A stretch of 64,000 nucleotides of DNA from Elusimicrobium simillimum (lineage in GTDB: Bacteria; Elusimicrobiota; Elusimicrobia; Elusimicrobiales; Elusimicrobiaceae): NCBI RefSeq assembly GCF_049639735.1, contig NZ_JBEVVA010000003.1, positions 620,001 through 684,000 on the forward strand. Reading direction: 5' to 3'. Positions within the stretch are counted from its first letter, which is position 1; each line of letters starts with the position of its first letter. The notes beneath the pieces are model-generated. The model was not told where the DNA came from, ran no database searches, and worked only from the letters and a program-made list of their open reading frames with translations. This document shows positions 15,334-24,451 of the stretch, one piece after another. A program made the position numbers and the translations under genes.

Positions 15334-17355
15334 ATGTCTTTGGGTAAAAAATTTGCCAATATCCCCAGGTGGGTAGTATCTTACGTATCTTTCTTTGCCG
15401 CTTGCTGGGGCGCTATGTTTTTAATGCGTTTTCTATTTTTATTTGTTTACCGCGCGGGCATTACCGCGGAAGTTGTAAATAATTTGCCAAAGGCTTTTTA
15501 CGTGGGCGCTAAGTTTGACGCCAGGCTGGCCATGTTTATAGCGGTGCCGCTGGGGCTATTTGTTTTCTTTAAAAGCATATTTCCCTCTATCCCCAAAATA
15601 TGTAAAAAAATACTGGCCGGGTTTTACTCTATAGTACTCTCAGGCGTCGCGCTTACTTACGCCGGCGATTTTGGGCATTATTCTTACCTGTCCATACGTG
15701 TTAACGCTTCTTTATTTAAATACCTTGAAAACGCTTTAATCTCTATAGAAATGGTGTGGCAGACATACCCCGTGGTATGGGCCACAATAGGTTTGATTTT
15801 TGTATTTTTGCTGGCTTATAAATTTGCCATGTTCTTTATTAACATGGGCGAGCCCCGCAAAAAAGACGGCTGGAAAAAGAAGACAATTTGGTTTATGGTT
15901 TTGTTCGTGCTCAGCTTTGCCGCCGGTTACGGGCAGGTTAACCAGTACCCGCTGCGCTGGAGCAACGCTTATTTTAGCAGCAATAATTTTGTGTCTAACT
16001 TCACGCTTAATCCTATTTTAAATATTTTTGACACCTTTAAATTCGCTAAAGAAGAGTCTTTTAATATCGACGCCGTTAAAAAGTACTATCCCATAATGGC
16101 GGACTTTTTAGGCGTGGATAAACCAGATGTGGAAACACTTAACTTTGAGCGCACCGTAGCGCCTAAAAATTTAGGTAAAAAATACAATATAGTTGTAATT
16201 TATATGGAAAGCTTTGCCTGGAACAAAAGTTCTTTTTCAAATACAGGCAAGTTTGATACAACGCCTTTTGCCAAAAAACTGGCCGAAGAATCGGTATTAT
16301 TTACACAGTTTTATACGCCCACCTCGGCCACCGCGCGCGCGGTGTTTGCCGGTGTGTCGGCCATACCTGACGTAACTTCTTTTAAAACCAGCTCCCGCAA
16401 CCCGCTTATTGTTAACCAGCATCTTATAGCTAACGAGCTTGCCGGTTATGAAAAGTTCTTCTTTATAGGCGGCAGCGCAAGCTGGGGCAATATTAGGGGC
16501 ATACTCTCGCATAATATAGACGGCTTGCATATGTATGAGGAGGAGGACTACGCCTCGCCCCGTACGGACGTTTGGGGCATATCAGACTGGGATTTATTTC
16601 ATGAATCGGACAAAGTGCTGGCCAAGCAGGACAAACCTTTCTTTGCCGTTATACAGACGGCGGGTTACCACAGGCCTTACACAATACCTAAGAATAACGG
16701 CGGCTTTGTCCCGCTTAAAGATTTAACGCAGGAAGAAATGACGGACCACAGTTTTGGCGGGTTGGAAGACGTTAACTCACTGCGCTTTTCAGACTACGCG
16801 CTGGGCGAGTTTTTCAGGTTAGCCAAGCAAAGCCCGTATTATAAAGACACCGTGTTTATTATCTTTGGCGACCATGGCTTAAGCGCGCCAAAGTCAGTAA
16901 ACATGCCGCGCGGATATGTGGAATATAATTTGATGAACCACCATGTGCCATTAATCATACACGCGCCCGCTTTGTTAAAACCCGCCGTTATAGACCGCAC
17001 GGCAAGCCAGGTGGACATTATGCCCACGGCAGCCAGTTTGGTTGGCGCGGGTTACCGCACATCAGCCTTGGGACGTGATTTGTTTGACCCTAAATATTTT
17101 AATAAACAAGGTGCGCTTATATTTGGCTGGTCAGTATATCCGCCTACAATTTCTTATGTATCGGGCGACTATATGTACTACGACGCGTCCGGCGGGGAAA
17201 AAGGGCTTTACAAGTTTAAGGGGAATGACTATAATATAAACCTGGCAACCACAGACCCTAAACTTTTTACAAATATGCAAGATATGGCAATGGGCATATA
17301 TGAAACGTCCAGATATATGCTGTACAACAACCCAAAGAGGGAGGTCAAAAAATGA
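15334..17355 (+). CDS. LtaS-like membrane sulfatase/phosphoglycerol transferase
   Basis: A 673-residue protein with about five membrane helices in the first ~200 residues and an extracytoplasmic alkaline-phosphatase-fold domain. VVIYMESFAWNKSS supplies the first metal Glu, TPTSATARAVFAG the nucleophile Thr region, and FGDHGLS (about 540) the metal Asp-His pair. In Gram-positives this family polymerises glycerol phosphate; in Gram-negatives homologues transfer phosphoglycerol or phosphoethanolamine to surface glycans, so the product is uncertain. GGAGGA at 15325-15330 fixes the start. Its stop overlaps lemA (ATGA). Confidence 0.88.
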   Translation: MSLGKKFANIPRWVVSYVSFFAACWGAMFLMRFLFLFVYRAGITAEVVNNLPKAFYVGAKFDARLAMFIAVPLGLFVFFKSIFPSIPKICKKILAGFYSIVLSGVALTYAGDFGHYSYLSIRVNASLFKYLENALISIEMVWQTYPVVWATIGLIFVFLLAYKFAMFFINMGEPRKKDGWKKKTIWFMVLFVLSFAAGYGQVNQYPLRWSNAYFSSNNFVSNFTLNPILNIFDTFKFAKEESFNIDAVKKYYPIMADFLGVDKPDVETLNFERTVAPKNLGKKYNIVVIYMESFAWNKSSFSNTGKFDTTPFAKKLAEESVLFTQFYTPTSATARAVFAGVSAIPDVTSFKTSSRNPLIVNQHLIANELAGYEKFFFIGGSASWGNIRGILSHNIDGLHMYEEEDYASPRTDVWGISDWDLFHESDKVLAKQDKPFFAVIQTAGYHRPYTIPKNNGGFVPLKDLTQEEMTDHSFGGLEDVNSLRFSDYALGEFFRLAKQSPYYKDTVFIIFGDHGLSAPKSVNMPRGYVEYNLMNHHVPLIIHAPALLKPAVIDRTASQVDIMPTAASLVGAGYRTSALGRDLFDPKYFNKQGALIFGWSVYPPTISYVSGDYMYYDASGGEKGLYKFKGNDYNINLATTDPKLFTNMQDMAMGIYETSRYMLYNNPKREVKK

Positions 17356-17915
17356 TAATAGCAGTAGCATTTTTAGTAGTAGTGCTTTTAGTTATGGTTT
17401 ACGTAGCCACAACCTACAACGGTTTGGTAACGCTGCGCAACCGCGTTAAAGAGGCGTGGAGCGATATTGAAGTACAAATGAAAAGGCGCTATGACCTTAT
17501 CCCCAACCTGGTGGAAACAGTTAAAGGCTATGCCAGCCATGAGAAAGAAACGCTTGATAACGTTATCAAAGCGCGTAACATGGCCATGACGGGCCCGCAG
17601 GATATAGAATCCATAGCTAAAAACGAAAATGTTTTATCCGGCACTCTTAAAAGTTTGTTTGCTTTAAAAGAAGCTTACCCTGACCTTAAGGCCAACCAAA
17701 ACTTTTTAAAATTACAGGACGAGCTTAGAGATACCGAAGACCGCATACAGGCCGCCCGCAGGTTTTATAACGGCAATGTAATGAGCCTGAATACAAAAAT
17801 CGAACACTTCCCCAGCAATATAATCGCGGGCATGTTTGGTTTTGTAAAAGAAAAATTCTTTGAACTTGCCGAGGGCGAAGCCGCGGCCAGGCAGGCAGTA
17901 CAAGTTAAGTTTTAA
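17352..17915 (+). CDS. lemA: LemA family protein
   Basis: A 187-residue protein with one N-terminal membrane helix (AVAFLVVVLLVMVYVATTYN), then the helical LemA domain: NRVKEAWSDIEVQMKRRYDLIPNLVETVKGY split around DIEVQMKRR, and later DTEDRIQAARRFYNGNV and FPSNIIAGMFGF, all strongly conserved. Function is unclear; lemA-htpX pairs are common and tie it to membrane-protein quality control. It overlaps the sulfatase stop by ATGA. Confidence 0.95.
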   Translation: MIIAVAFLVVVLLVMVYVATTYNGLVTLRNRVKEAWSDIEVQMKRRYDLIPNLVETVKGYASHEKETLDNVIKARNMAMTGPQDIESIAKNENVLSGTLKSLFALKEAYPDLKANQNFLKLQDELRDTEDRIQAARRFYNGNVMSLNTKIEHFPSNIIAGMFGFVKEKFFELAEGEAAARQAVQVKF

Positions 17916-17922
17916 TGTTTTT

Positions 17923-17972
17923 AAACGCCCGCGGTTTTGCTGCTTTGCGCACGCAAAACCGCGGCGTTTTTA
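17923..17972 (+). terminator. Hairpin between lemA and htpX
   Basis: AACGCCCGCGGTTTTGC pairs with GCAAAACCGCGGCGTT around an 11-base loop, then TTTTTATATA. It lies 20 bases before htpX, so it should reduce rather than block htpX expression, unless htpX has its own promoter. Confidence 0.8.
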
Positions 17973-17984
17973 TATAGGATAACC

Positions 17985-18938
17985 ATGAGAACAAGTTACG
18001 ATCATATAGACGAAAACAAAAAAAGGACCATTCTTATAATTCTTTTATTCCCGCTGAGCTTAACGGTGCTGGTGGGGATAACATTGTTTTTGCTTTACTT
18101 CTTTCAGTATTCAGGTACCGAAGTTACCACCGTGCAAATGGTGCAGGCCACCGCTTCCACCGCCATGTATGTGATGCCCGCTATTGCCGTGCTTGCCATA
18201 CTGTGGGTAGTAATAAGTTATTTTACCGGCGACAAGCTGCTGCTTAACAGCGCGGACGCCATTGAAATAGACCGCCGCAGCCAGCCCGAAATTTTTAATA
18301 TGGTAGACACACTTTGCATAGCCGCCGGTTTGCCCACGCCAAGAGTGTATTTGATAGAAGATAATTCTTTAAACGCTTTTGCCACGGGGCGGGACCCTGA
18401 GCACGCCTCCATCGCGCTTACCACAGGCATAGTAAAAGTGTTAAACCGCCAGGAGCTTGAGGGCGTTATAGCGCACGAGCTTTGCCACGTGCAAAACCGT
18501 GACATCAGGCTTATGCTTATAACGGTGGCGGGTATATCGTTTTTTACGCTTGCCGGGCAAATTGTGTTGCGTATGGCCAGCCGCTCTAAAAAGAAAGAGG
18601 GGCTTATATTTTTAGTATTAGGCCTTGTGCTTATGATTTACGGTTATTTTGTTGCGCCACTTATCAGGCTGGCGTTATCACGCAGGCGCGAATTTCAGGC
18701 AGACGCTACAGCGGCGCTGTTAACGCGTAACCCGCGCGGCCTTGCCAGCGCGCTTGAAAAGATTTCGGGCAACAGTAAAGTGGAAAGCCTTAAAAAGATG
18801 GACGCCATGGCGTCTATGTGTATAGAAAGCCCGCTGGAGCGTGACGGCTTGTTTAGTTCCTTAAGCGGCCTGACAGCCACCCACCCGCCGATAGCCGAGC
18901 GCATAGCCGCACTAAACGAAATGGACGGCAGAATATAG
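17985..18938 (+). CDS. htpX: M48-family membrane zinc peptidase HtpX
   Basis: A 317-residue inner-membrane protease. Two N-terminal helices (~17-40, ~62-85), catalytic VIAHELCHVQNRD (HExxH about 160-164), two more helices (~180-225), and the third zinc ligand in RRREFQADATAAL. ENSLNAFATGRDPEHASIALTTGI before the active site is the family's substrate strand. It degrades misfolded membrane proteins. An AGGAT site sets the start at 17985; an earlier in-frame ATG lies inside the terminator and is discarded. Confidence 0.93.
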   Translation: MRTSYDHIDENKKRTILIILLFPLSLTVLVGITLFLLYFFQYSGTEVTTVQMVQATASTAMYVMPAIAVLAILWVVISYFTGDKLLLNSADAIEIDRRSQPEIFNMVDTLCIAAGLPTPRVYLIEDNSLNAFATGRDPEHASIALTTGIVKVLNRQELEGVIAHELCHVQNRDIRLMLITVAGISFFTLAGQIVLRMASRSKKKEGLIFLVLGLVLMIYGYFVAPLIRLALSRRREFQADATAALLTRNPRGLASALEKISGNSKVESLKKMDAMASMCIESPLERDGLFSSLSGLTATHPPIAERIAALNEMDGRI

Positions 18939-18942
18939 TTTT

Positions 18943-19178
18943 ATTCCCTCGCCCCACCGGGAAAGCGAGCAACGCCTTGCGAGCGTATCAATAAGTATTC
19001 CCTCGCCCCACCGGGGGAGAGGGCGGGGTGAGGGGGAAGTTGTAGTAAAGCTAAAGCGGAAAATCTAATTTAATAACAGCACATTCCCCCTCGCCTGCCC
19101 ATCTTCGCTACGCTACGAAGTGGCTTCCTCCGCATCGGATATATGCATGCTACGCTATCCCCCGGTGGGGCGAGGAAT
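18943..19178. repeat. Cluster of CCCTC-type palindromic repeats, copies 2-4
   Basis: A truncated unit (18943-18985) ends at TATCAATAAG. A full unit lies at 18998-19039, and an inverted unit (19082-19178) faces it, so the last two can form one large hairpin. The inverted unit contains an insert with GATAGCGTAGCATGC and AGCGTAGCGAA words (minus strand) that reappear in the copy at 49686-49862. No gene is visible in 18939-19249. Confidence 0.8.
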
Positions 19179-19210
19179 AAAAAACAGGCGTCTTGTTTGT
19201 AATACATATC

Positions 19211-19244
19211 AAAAAAAGCCCCGCTAAACAGCGGGGCTTTTTTT
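19211..19244. terminator. Bidirectional terminator
   Basis: AAAAAAAGCCCCGCT/AGCGGGGCTTTTTTT with a short AAAC loop. A and T tracts on both sides let it end htpX on the plus strand and the SAF cluster on the minus strand. Confidence 0.92.
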
Positions 19245-19249
19245 GTTTT

Positions 19250-19813
19250 TTATTTAATTTCAAGTTTGTTTGTAATGGCGGCTTCTATTATGTCATAGGC
19301 AAATTTCTTGTCAAAAAATAATGTTGCCTCGCCGTCTTTTATGTCGGCAACTGTCACGGGCATGTTTTTCCCTTTATAGGTTACCGTCGCTTGCGTGCCC
19401 TTGGTAAGGGGGGCGTCGGTACGTATAATGTAAGCCGCTTGTGACGGTAACAGACGGGCGTTTGCAGGCGCCTGGGCAATAGGTATTATCATACTTCTTG
19501 TAACCTGGTCGCCTTTGGGTATTGCCACGGCGGTAACGTAGTTGTTATCTATAGTTACCATATCTTCCGCTTTTATGGCGCCCGGCTCTGATAGAGTTAT
19601 ATTTTTACGTGTAAGCATGCCGTGTGTTATGGGCGTGTTTGCCGGAATGTCTGCTAGCGCCGCAACGACGTAAGTGTTTTTAAGCTGCTTGCTTTCCGGC
19701 GAGCCTTTGGGCATGGCAAATAAAAGTATGCCTACAATAACAGCAACGGCAACAACTATTAAAAATATTTTAAATGTTACTTCGCCTTTATTGTTTAAGA
19801 TTTTATTTAGCAT
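19250..19813 (-). CDS. SAF-domain (CpaB-like) membrane-anchored protein
   Basis: A 187-residue protein with an N-terminal membrane helix (FKIFLIVVAVAVIVGILLFAM), then a SAF domain (about 47-110: VVAALADIPANTPITHGMLTR ... VAIPKGDQVTRSMI), and a C-terminal beta-rich part resembling the RcpC half of CpaB (LPSQAAYIIRTDAPLTKGTQATVTY). CpaB-type proteins act in the periplasm of Tad/Flp pilus systems. The ATG overlaps the end of the preceding paralogue by 11 bases. Last gene of a four-paralogue cluster. Confidence 0.7.
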   Translation of the reverse strand: MLNKILNNKGEVTFKIFLIVVAVAVIVGILLFAMPKGSPESKQLKNTYVVAALADIPANTPITHGMLTRKNITLSEPGAIKAEDMVTIDNNYVTAVAIPKGDQVTRSMIIPIAQAPANARLLPSQAAYIIRTDAPLTKGTQATVTYKGKNMPVTVADIKDGEATLFFDKKFAYDIIEAAITNKLEIK

Positions 19814-20375
19814 GGCTTGTCTCCAAAATAGGGGTTTTAAGTACCACTATATGCAGCGGCACGTGGTTTGCCTCCATAAAGTATAAATACTGCGCCTGGT
19901 CTGGGCGGACAGCCGCGATAAGGTAATATTTACCGCCGGCTTCTTTTTTGCCCGCTACGCGCGAATTCGCCAGTTCCATTATTCTCCCGCCGTAAAATAC
20001 GTTTATGCTTAGAAAGTTGCCTTCTGCCGCCAGCTCATACATTTGCGCGTTTACTTCCAGCGCGTAGCCGCGCTGTCTTGGCGTAACGGTAATGTCCGCT
20101 TCATCATTTGCGGTAACAATATTTTTTGTTATCTGCGAGTTTTTTGGTATATCTATAAGCGCTTTGTATTTGATATCGATAAATTTTTTAGCGTCTTTAG
20201 ACGTGTTAATAAAGGCGCCTTTTTGCATGTCGTTCTGTGGCATTTGTTCCACATTAACATTGGCTATAGTCTCGCCTTTTTTTATATCATGCGCCGCTTT
20301 AATTACGTATGCGGACTGCGCATAACAGGCCGCCGCGGCCAATAAAAATAAAACGGGTAATATTAATTTTTTCAT
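19803..20375 (-). CDS. Exported SAF-domain (CpaB-like) protein
   Basis: A 190-residue protein with a signal peptide (LILPVLFLLAAAACYAQ; the Cys resembles a weak lipobox lacking Leu at -3). A SAF domain follows (YVIKAAHDIKKGETIANVNVEQ ... ALIDIPKNSQITKNIV), then RGYALEVNAQMYELAAEGNF, an RcpC-like part, ending RPDQAQYLYFMEANHVPLHIVVLK. It shares RGYALE and DxAQYLxxME with the next paralogue. AGGAGG at 20383-20388 serves it, and the start overlaps the upstream stop by TAATG. Confidence 0.7.
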   Translation of the reverse strand: MKKLILPVLFLLAAAACYAQSAYVIKAAHDIKKGETIANVNVEQMPQNDMQKGAFINTSKDAKKFIDIKYKALIDIPKNSQITKNIVTANDEADITVTPRQRGYALEVNAQMYELAAEGNFLSINVFYGGRIMELANSRVAGKKEAGGKYYLIAAVRPDQAQYLYFMEANHVPLHIVVLKTPILETSHAK

Positions 20376-21043
20376 TAGTTATTACCTCCTTCAAAAATTT
20401 TATTTGCCGTTATTGGTATGGGAATTATATATGTATCCGCATGATTACGTAAAGTAATTTTAATATCTTCTTTATCAATCAGTATCAAATACTGTGCGTC
20501 TCTAGGGTCAAGCGCTAATAAAATATAGTATTTACCGTCAGCTTCTACACGGTCAAGTACTTTTATTTTTTGCAACAGTGTAAATACAACGGTTTCTTCT
20601 TTTTGGGTTTGTTTAATTGTCGCTTTAATCTTGGCTAAAATATCCACCCAGCTTCCGGCGAACAGTATTTCAAAGGTAGCCGCGTCAGTTTCTAAGGCGT
20701 AACCGCGCCACATTGTGGGAACTGAAGTTGAAAACAGCTTCTCACCGCGGCGGTCGGGTCTTTTTACTGCGGCGGGCGTTTTGGGCAGAAAGTGGTTTTT
20801 GTAGAGAGTCTCGCCTTGCTTAATACTCTGCCTGGCGTATTTAGCGTTAAAGGCGCGTACGCAAAACGCGTCGCACATTTCCTCATCAGCGGGTTTGGCG
20901 GCGGAGTGTTCAATTTTTACCATATCCGCGCTAAACATTTCACCTTTTTCTATGTTTCTGGTTGCGGTTACTTTATCGTAAGCGTGGGTAAATAACGGCA
21001 TAGCTATTAAAATAGTTATTAATAATATTTTTATATTTTTCAT
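20375..21043 (-). CDS. Exported SAF-domain (CpaB-like) protein
   Basis: A 222-residue protein with a signal peptide (KILLITILIAMPLFTHA), SAF domain (KVTATRNIEKGEMFSADMVKIE ... ARQSIKQGETLYKNHFL), then RGYALETDAATFEILFAGSWVDILAKI, which mirrors the CpaB 'GFVRPGDRVDVL' segment, TLLQKIKVLDRV, and DPRDAQYLILIDKEDIKITLRN. This is the most CpaB-like member. It sits 7 bases after the 131-residue gene and is coupled to the next by TAATG. Confidence 0.75.
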   Translation of the reverse strand: MKNIKILLITILIAMPLFTHAYDKVTATRNIEKGEMFSADMVKIEHSAAKPADEEMCDAFCVRAFNAKYARQSIKQGETLYKNHFLPKTPAAVKRPDRRGEKLFSTSVPTMWRGYALETDAATFEILFAGSWVDILAKIKATIKQTQKEETVVFTLLQKIKVLDRVEADGKYYILLALDPRDAQYLILIDKEDIKITLRNHADTYIIPIPITANKIFEGGNN

Positions 21044-21050
21044 AATTTAC

Positions 21051-21446
21051 TCAACTAAATAAATTGCTAAAAGACGCGCTGGGCAGCGCCGGTGTAATAA
21101 CGTCATTTTCATTACGCAGGGTGAAATAAAACTTAAGATTATCTTTTTTAAATGTTTTAAGGGCGTCTATTGTTTTGGCGTCTAACAGAAGAGTAACAGT
21201 AGACGACTGAGCGTCATTTCTTTCCGCCTTTACCGCCCATATGTTTTGCAAAATTGTAGCGGCAATTTCCTGCCCGTCGTCATTAGTGTAACGGCACAGA
21301 ATATCAACCTTGGCGGAATACTTTAAAAGCGCCGGCGCGGCAACGCCGTCAACCGTCAGGCTGTATTCTTGCAGTTCATTATCTTGAGCAAAGGCAGGCG
21401 CCAGCAGTAGTAACGCCGCTCCCGCGCACAACAGTTTTTTTAACAT
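21051..21446 (-). CDS. Exported CpaB/RcpC-like domain protein lacking the SAF part
   Basis: A 131-residue protein with a signal peptide (LLCAGAALLLLAPAFAQ) and a single domain: SAKVDILCRYTNDDGQEIAATILQNIWAVKAE split around TILQN, then SSTVTLLLDAKTIDALKTFKKDNLKFYFTLRNENDV. This matches the second half of CpaB ('VDVL...TLLQNV...VTL...LxLALRN') with no SAF domain. It starts 8 bases after the SpoIID gene stops, so it is in the same transcript. Confidence 0.65.
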   Translation of the reverse strand: MLKKLLCAGAALLLLAPAFAQDNELQEYSLTVDGVAAPALLKYSAKVDILCRYTNDDGQEIAATILQNIWAVKAERNDAQSSTVTLLLDAKTIDALKTFKKDNLKFYFTLRNENDVITPALPSASFSNLFS

Positions 21447-21454
21447 ATTGTCTC

Positions 21455-23511
21455 CTATTTAGTACGAATATCCTGCAGTTTGGTGCCGGGGTAGTAGTGC
21501 AGTATTATATCGTCATAACTCTGCCCCGCTTCCGCGCGTCCGGCCGAGCCTGTCTGGCAAAATCCTACGCCATGCCCCCAGCCGCCGCCAAAAAATACAA
21601 ATTCTTTTAACTCTTTTTTAATATAAACAGGCTGCACTATAAAGTACGCGCTGCGCAGCATACCAAGCGATAAATAACGCTTAATAGTATTTTCTTTATT
21701 TAACACAATGCTGCCCGTTTTACCCACTATTTTTACCTGGCTTACGTAGCCGCTTTCATGCCTGTCTATAGGTATTATAGAAACTATTTCGCCAATATCC
21801 TTTCTTTGTTTTTTTACTATCTCTCTAAGTTCTTTAGCGTCCACTACGCGCACCCAGCGGAAAGCGGCCTTGCTGACGTGTCTGTCATACTTGCCGTAAG
21901 CGTCTTGAGGGTGTTGCAAAAGTTCTTTAAACTGGTAAATTTGTAAATTGTCTAACTCTATATCTCTATAGTCAGTACGGGAAACTAAATAAGGGTGGTC
22001 AAACCAGCCCGCGCTTTTTGAGCTTTGCGTAAAGCCGCCGCAGTTTGACGAGAATACGGCCTCAATAGGTTTGCCGTTATAAGTTAAAGCCTGGCCCATG
22101 GTGGACTCCACGGCAGCGTTGCCCTTTTCAGTCTCGGCCGGTACGCCGCCGTAAACCTGGCAGTGCTGTGTGTCACACACGTCATAGCCCCACTTTTTAT
22201 GGCGGCCGCGCTGTTTTAATGCGTAGGTGCGTGCCAAAATGGCTTGCGCTCTTAACGCGTCCAGCGGAAAATTGGTGGGCATTTCTGACGCTATTACGCC
22301 AAAAACATATTCTTCTATATTAACGTGGTTTATGGGTATTAAAGTTTTTAACTGCGTGTTATAAAGTATTTCTATGTCGCCGCGAAATTCTTTGTCGTCC
22401 TCGCTGGCCCAGGTCATGCCGGCGCCTGTCATAATTTTTTTAAGTATAGTGGTTTGCCCGGCCTCTATGGTGGCGTTTTGTTTTATGGTAACGCTGCCGC
22501 TAAATAATGTTCTTTTATTTTTTGGCGATACCACATATGTTTTGCCGTCTTTAATTTCCGCGCGCCAGGTTTCTTTGGCTTTGCCGTTGGCCACAAGGGC
22601 GTTTGTTTTGGTATTAACAATTCTAAAATCGTGGCTGGGTATGAAGGTGATGGAGTTTCTTATAGCGGGGCTGCCGTCGCCTTTTGCGCCAAGGCCTACT
22701 TTAAGTACAGGCAGCTGCCCGTCGGTAGAAATAACTTGTTTTACAAATGTGTGCCCGGCAAGCTCTTTGGGCGGCATAATTTCTTTTTTAGTTTTGGTAA
22801 GTTTGGGGGCCATTCTCTGCGCACCCTTTTCGGCGGCGGAATTGTTTTTCTCGGCTGAGTATACTATGCGGTACTGGCGCCAGGCTTCGTTATAATCTTT
22901 CAGTTTTTCAAGCGCTGTTGCGTAGTGCAGGCGTGCCTCAATAAATTGGTTGTCGTAATTTACCGCGCGTTCAAGGTGCAGGGCGGCGTTCTTCCAGTCT
23001 TTCCTATCCTCATAAAGCACGCCAAGCATATAGTTGGAGTAGGCAGTAAGAGACTCGCCCTGCGCGGCCATTTTAAAGTTTTCTTCGGCCAATTTATTTT
23101 CGCCCATGCCCATTTGCGCTCTGGCAAGGTTGATGTAAAATAAATCTTTTTTTTGGTTGTTGTCTAATAGAAGCGAAAATATTTTTTCGGCATTAATAAA
23201 TTGCCCGTCGGCAAGGTAGGCCTCGCCCAAGAACTCCAGCACCAGCGGGTCGCCGGAGTGCGCCTTGAGAGCGGCGGTCATAATGTCCACGCTGTTTTTA
23301 GGTTTGCCCAGTTCCATAGCTATAAAGGCGGCGTTTAAAAAGGCGTCTTTGTTGGAATTATCTTTAGATATAGCGTTATAGGCGGTAAGCGCCTCTTCAT
23401 GTTTGTTGGCAAAGTAAAGCTTTTTGGCGGCGTCAAGGCGTGTTTGAATAGTGTCCTGCGCGCCAAGCGCTAGGGGAGGGAGAGTAGTATAGTTATTAAT
23501 ATTTTTTTCAT
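21455..23511 (-). CDS. TPR-SpoIID/LytB domain protein (frame break in signal peptide)
   Basis: About 685 residues once one base is added at the run 23473-23476: MKKILITILLSLP then LALGAQD completes a signal peptide. Without it, translation could only begin internally at 23317. TPR repeats span ~25-230. A SpoIID/LytB domain follows: VIASEMP (catalytic-type Glu), LRAQAILARTYAL, CDTQHCQVYGG with the paired Cys, SSNCGG and C-terminal GGGWGHGVGFCQTGSAG ... HYYPGT. SpoIID proteins are lytic transglycosylases or amidase enhancers acting on peptidoglycan. It heads the SAF cluster. Confidence 0.85.
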
Positions 23512-23527
23512 CGGCTTACCTATTTAA

Positions 23528-23533
23528 TATAAT
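23528..23533 (+). promoter_or_regulatory. -10 box of lipA
   Basis: TATAAT lies 10 bases before the lipA ATG with no ribosome site between, so the mRNA would start 3-5 bases before the ATG. The divergent spoIID-type gene starts at 23511, so the two promoters share about 30 bases. Confidence 0.6.
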
Positions 23534-23543
23534 TGTACTTAAT

Positions 23544-24431
23544 ATGAACACACAAGTCCCCCTTTGGTTAAAAAAAATGATCGGCGCCAGCAAAGCCGCG
23601 CTGCATAACGGCAGCACCGCCGCCGTAGACGCCACGCTTGACGGCGCACACCTGCACACTGTCTGCCACGAGGCCCGCTGCCCCAACCGGGGCGAATGCT
23701 TTAGCAAAGGCGAAACCACCATCATGATACTGGGCGACATTTGCACACGCGGCTGTAAATTTTGCGCCGTAGGCCGCGGTATTCCCGCACCTGTTGACGC
23801 GACGGAGCCCGCCCGTGTGGCCGCCAGCGTCAAACAAATGAATTTGAAATATGTAGTGCTTACTTCTCCCACCCGGGACGACCTGGAAGACGGCGGCGCG
23901 GCGCACTTTGCGGCCGTAATACGTGAGATTAAGGCCGTTAACCCCGGCGTAAAAGTGGAGCCGCTGGTGCCGGACTTTGGCGGAAATATTGAAGCATTAA
24001 AAACAGTTTTAGCCGCCGGGCCAGATGTGCTGGCGCATAATATAGAAACCGTGCCGTCGCTATACAGCACGGTAAGAGTAGGCGCGGACTACCAGAGAAC
24101 TTTAAATTTAATTAAGCAGAGCAAAACCATTGCCCCGCACATTTTTACCAAAAGCGGTATTATGCTGGGCCTGGGGGAGACTGAGGACGAATTAAAAGCC
24201 ACCATGCAAGATTTGATTGATAACGGCTGCGACCTTCTTACGCTGGGCCAGTATTTAGCCCCGTCAAACGCGCATAACCTGGTTAAGCGTTACCCGGAGC
24301 CTGACGAGTATAAAAGGCTGGAAGAATACGGCATGAGCATAGGCTTTAAGGGCATCGCCGCCGGGCCGCTTGTAAGAAGCTCTTATAAGGCCGGTGAGCT
24401 TTACAAAAGGGCCGCTATAATGGCGCTATAA
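23544..24431 (+). CDS. lipA: Lipoyl synthase
   Basis: A 295-residue radical-SAM enzyme inserting two sulfurs into protein-bound octanoate. The auxiliary cluster CxxxxCxxxxxC is CHEARCPNRGEC (about 41-52) and the SAM cluster CxxxCxxC is CTRGCKFC (about 67-74). LTSPTRDDLEDGGAAHF, MLGLGETEDE, LTLGQYLAPS and the terminal VRSSYKAGE are all family-conserved. No LipB or LplA is in the window. Confidence 0.97.
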   Translation: MNTQVPLWLKKMIGASKAALHNGSTAAVDATLDGAHLHTVCHEARCPNRGECFSKGETTIMILGDICTRGCKFCAVGRGIPAPVDATEPARVAASVKQMNLKYVVLTSPTRDDLEDGGAAHFAAVIREIKAVNPGVKVEPLVPDFGGNIEALKTVLAAGPDVLAHNIETVPSLYSTVRVGADYQRTLNLIKQSKTIAPHIFTKSGIMLGLGETEDELKATMQDLIDNGCDLLTLGQYLAPSNAHNLVKRYPEPDEYKRLEEYGMSIGFKGIAAGPLVRSSYKAGELYKRAAIMAL

Positions 24432-24451
24432 ATAATGTAAAATTTATATAT

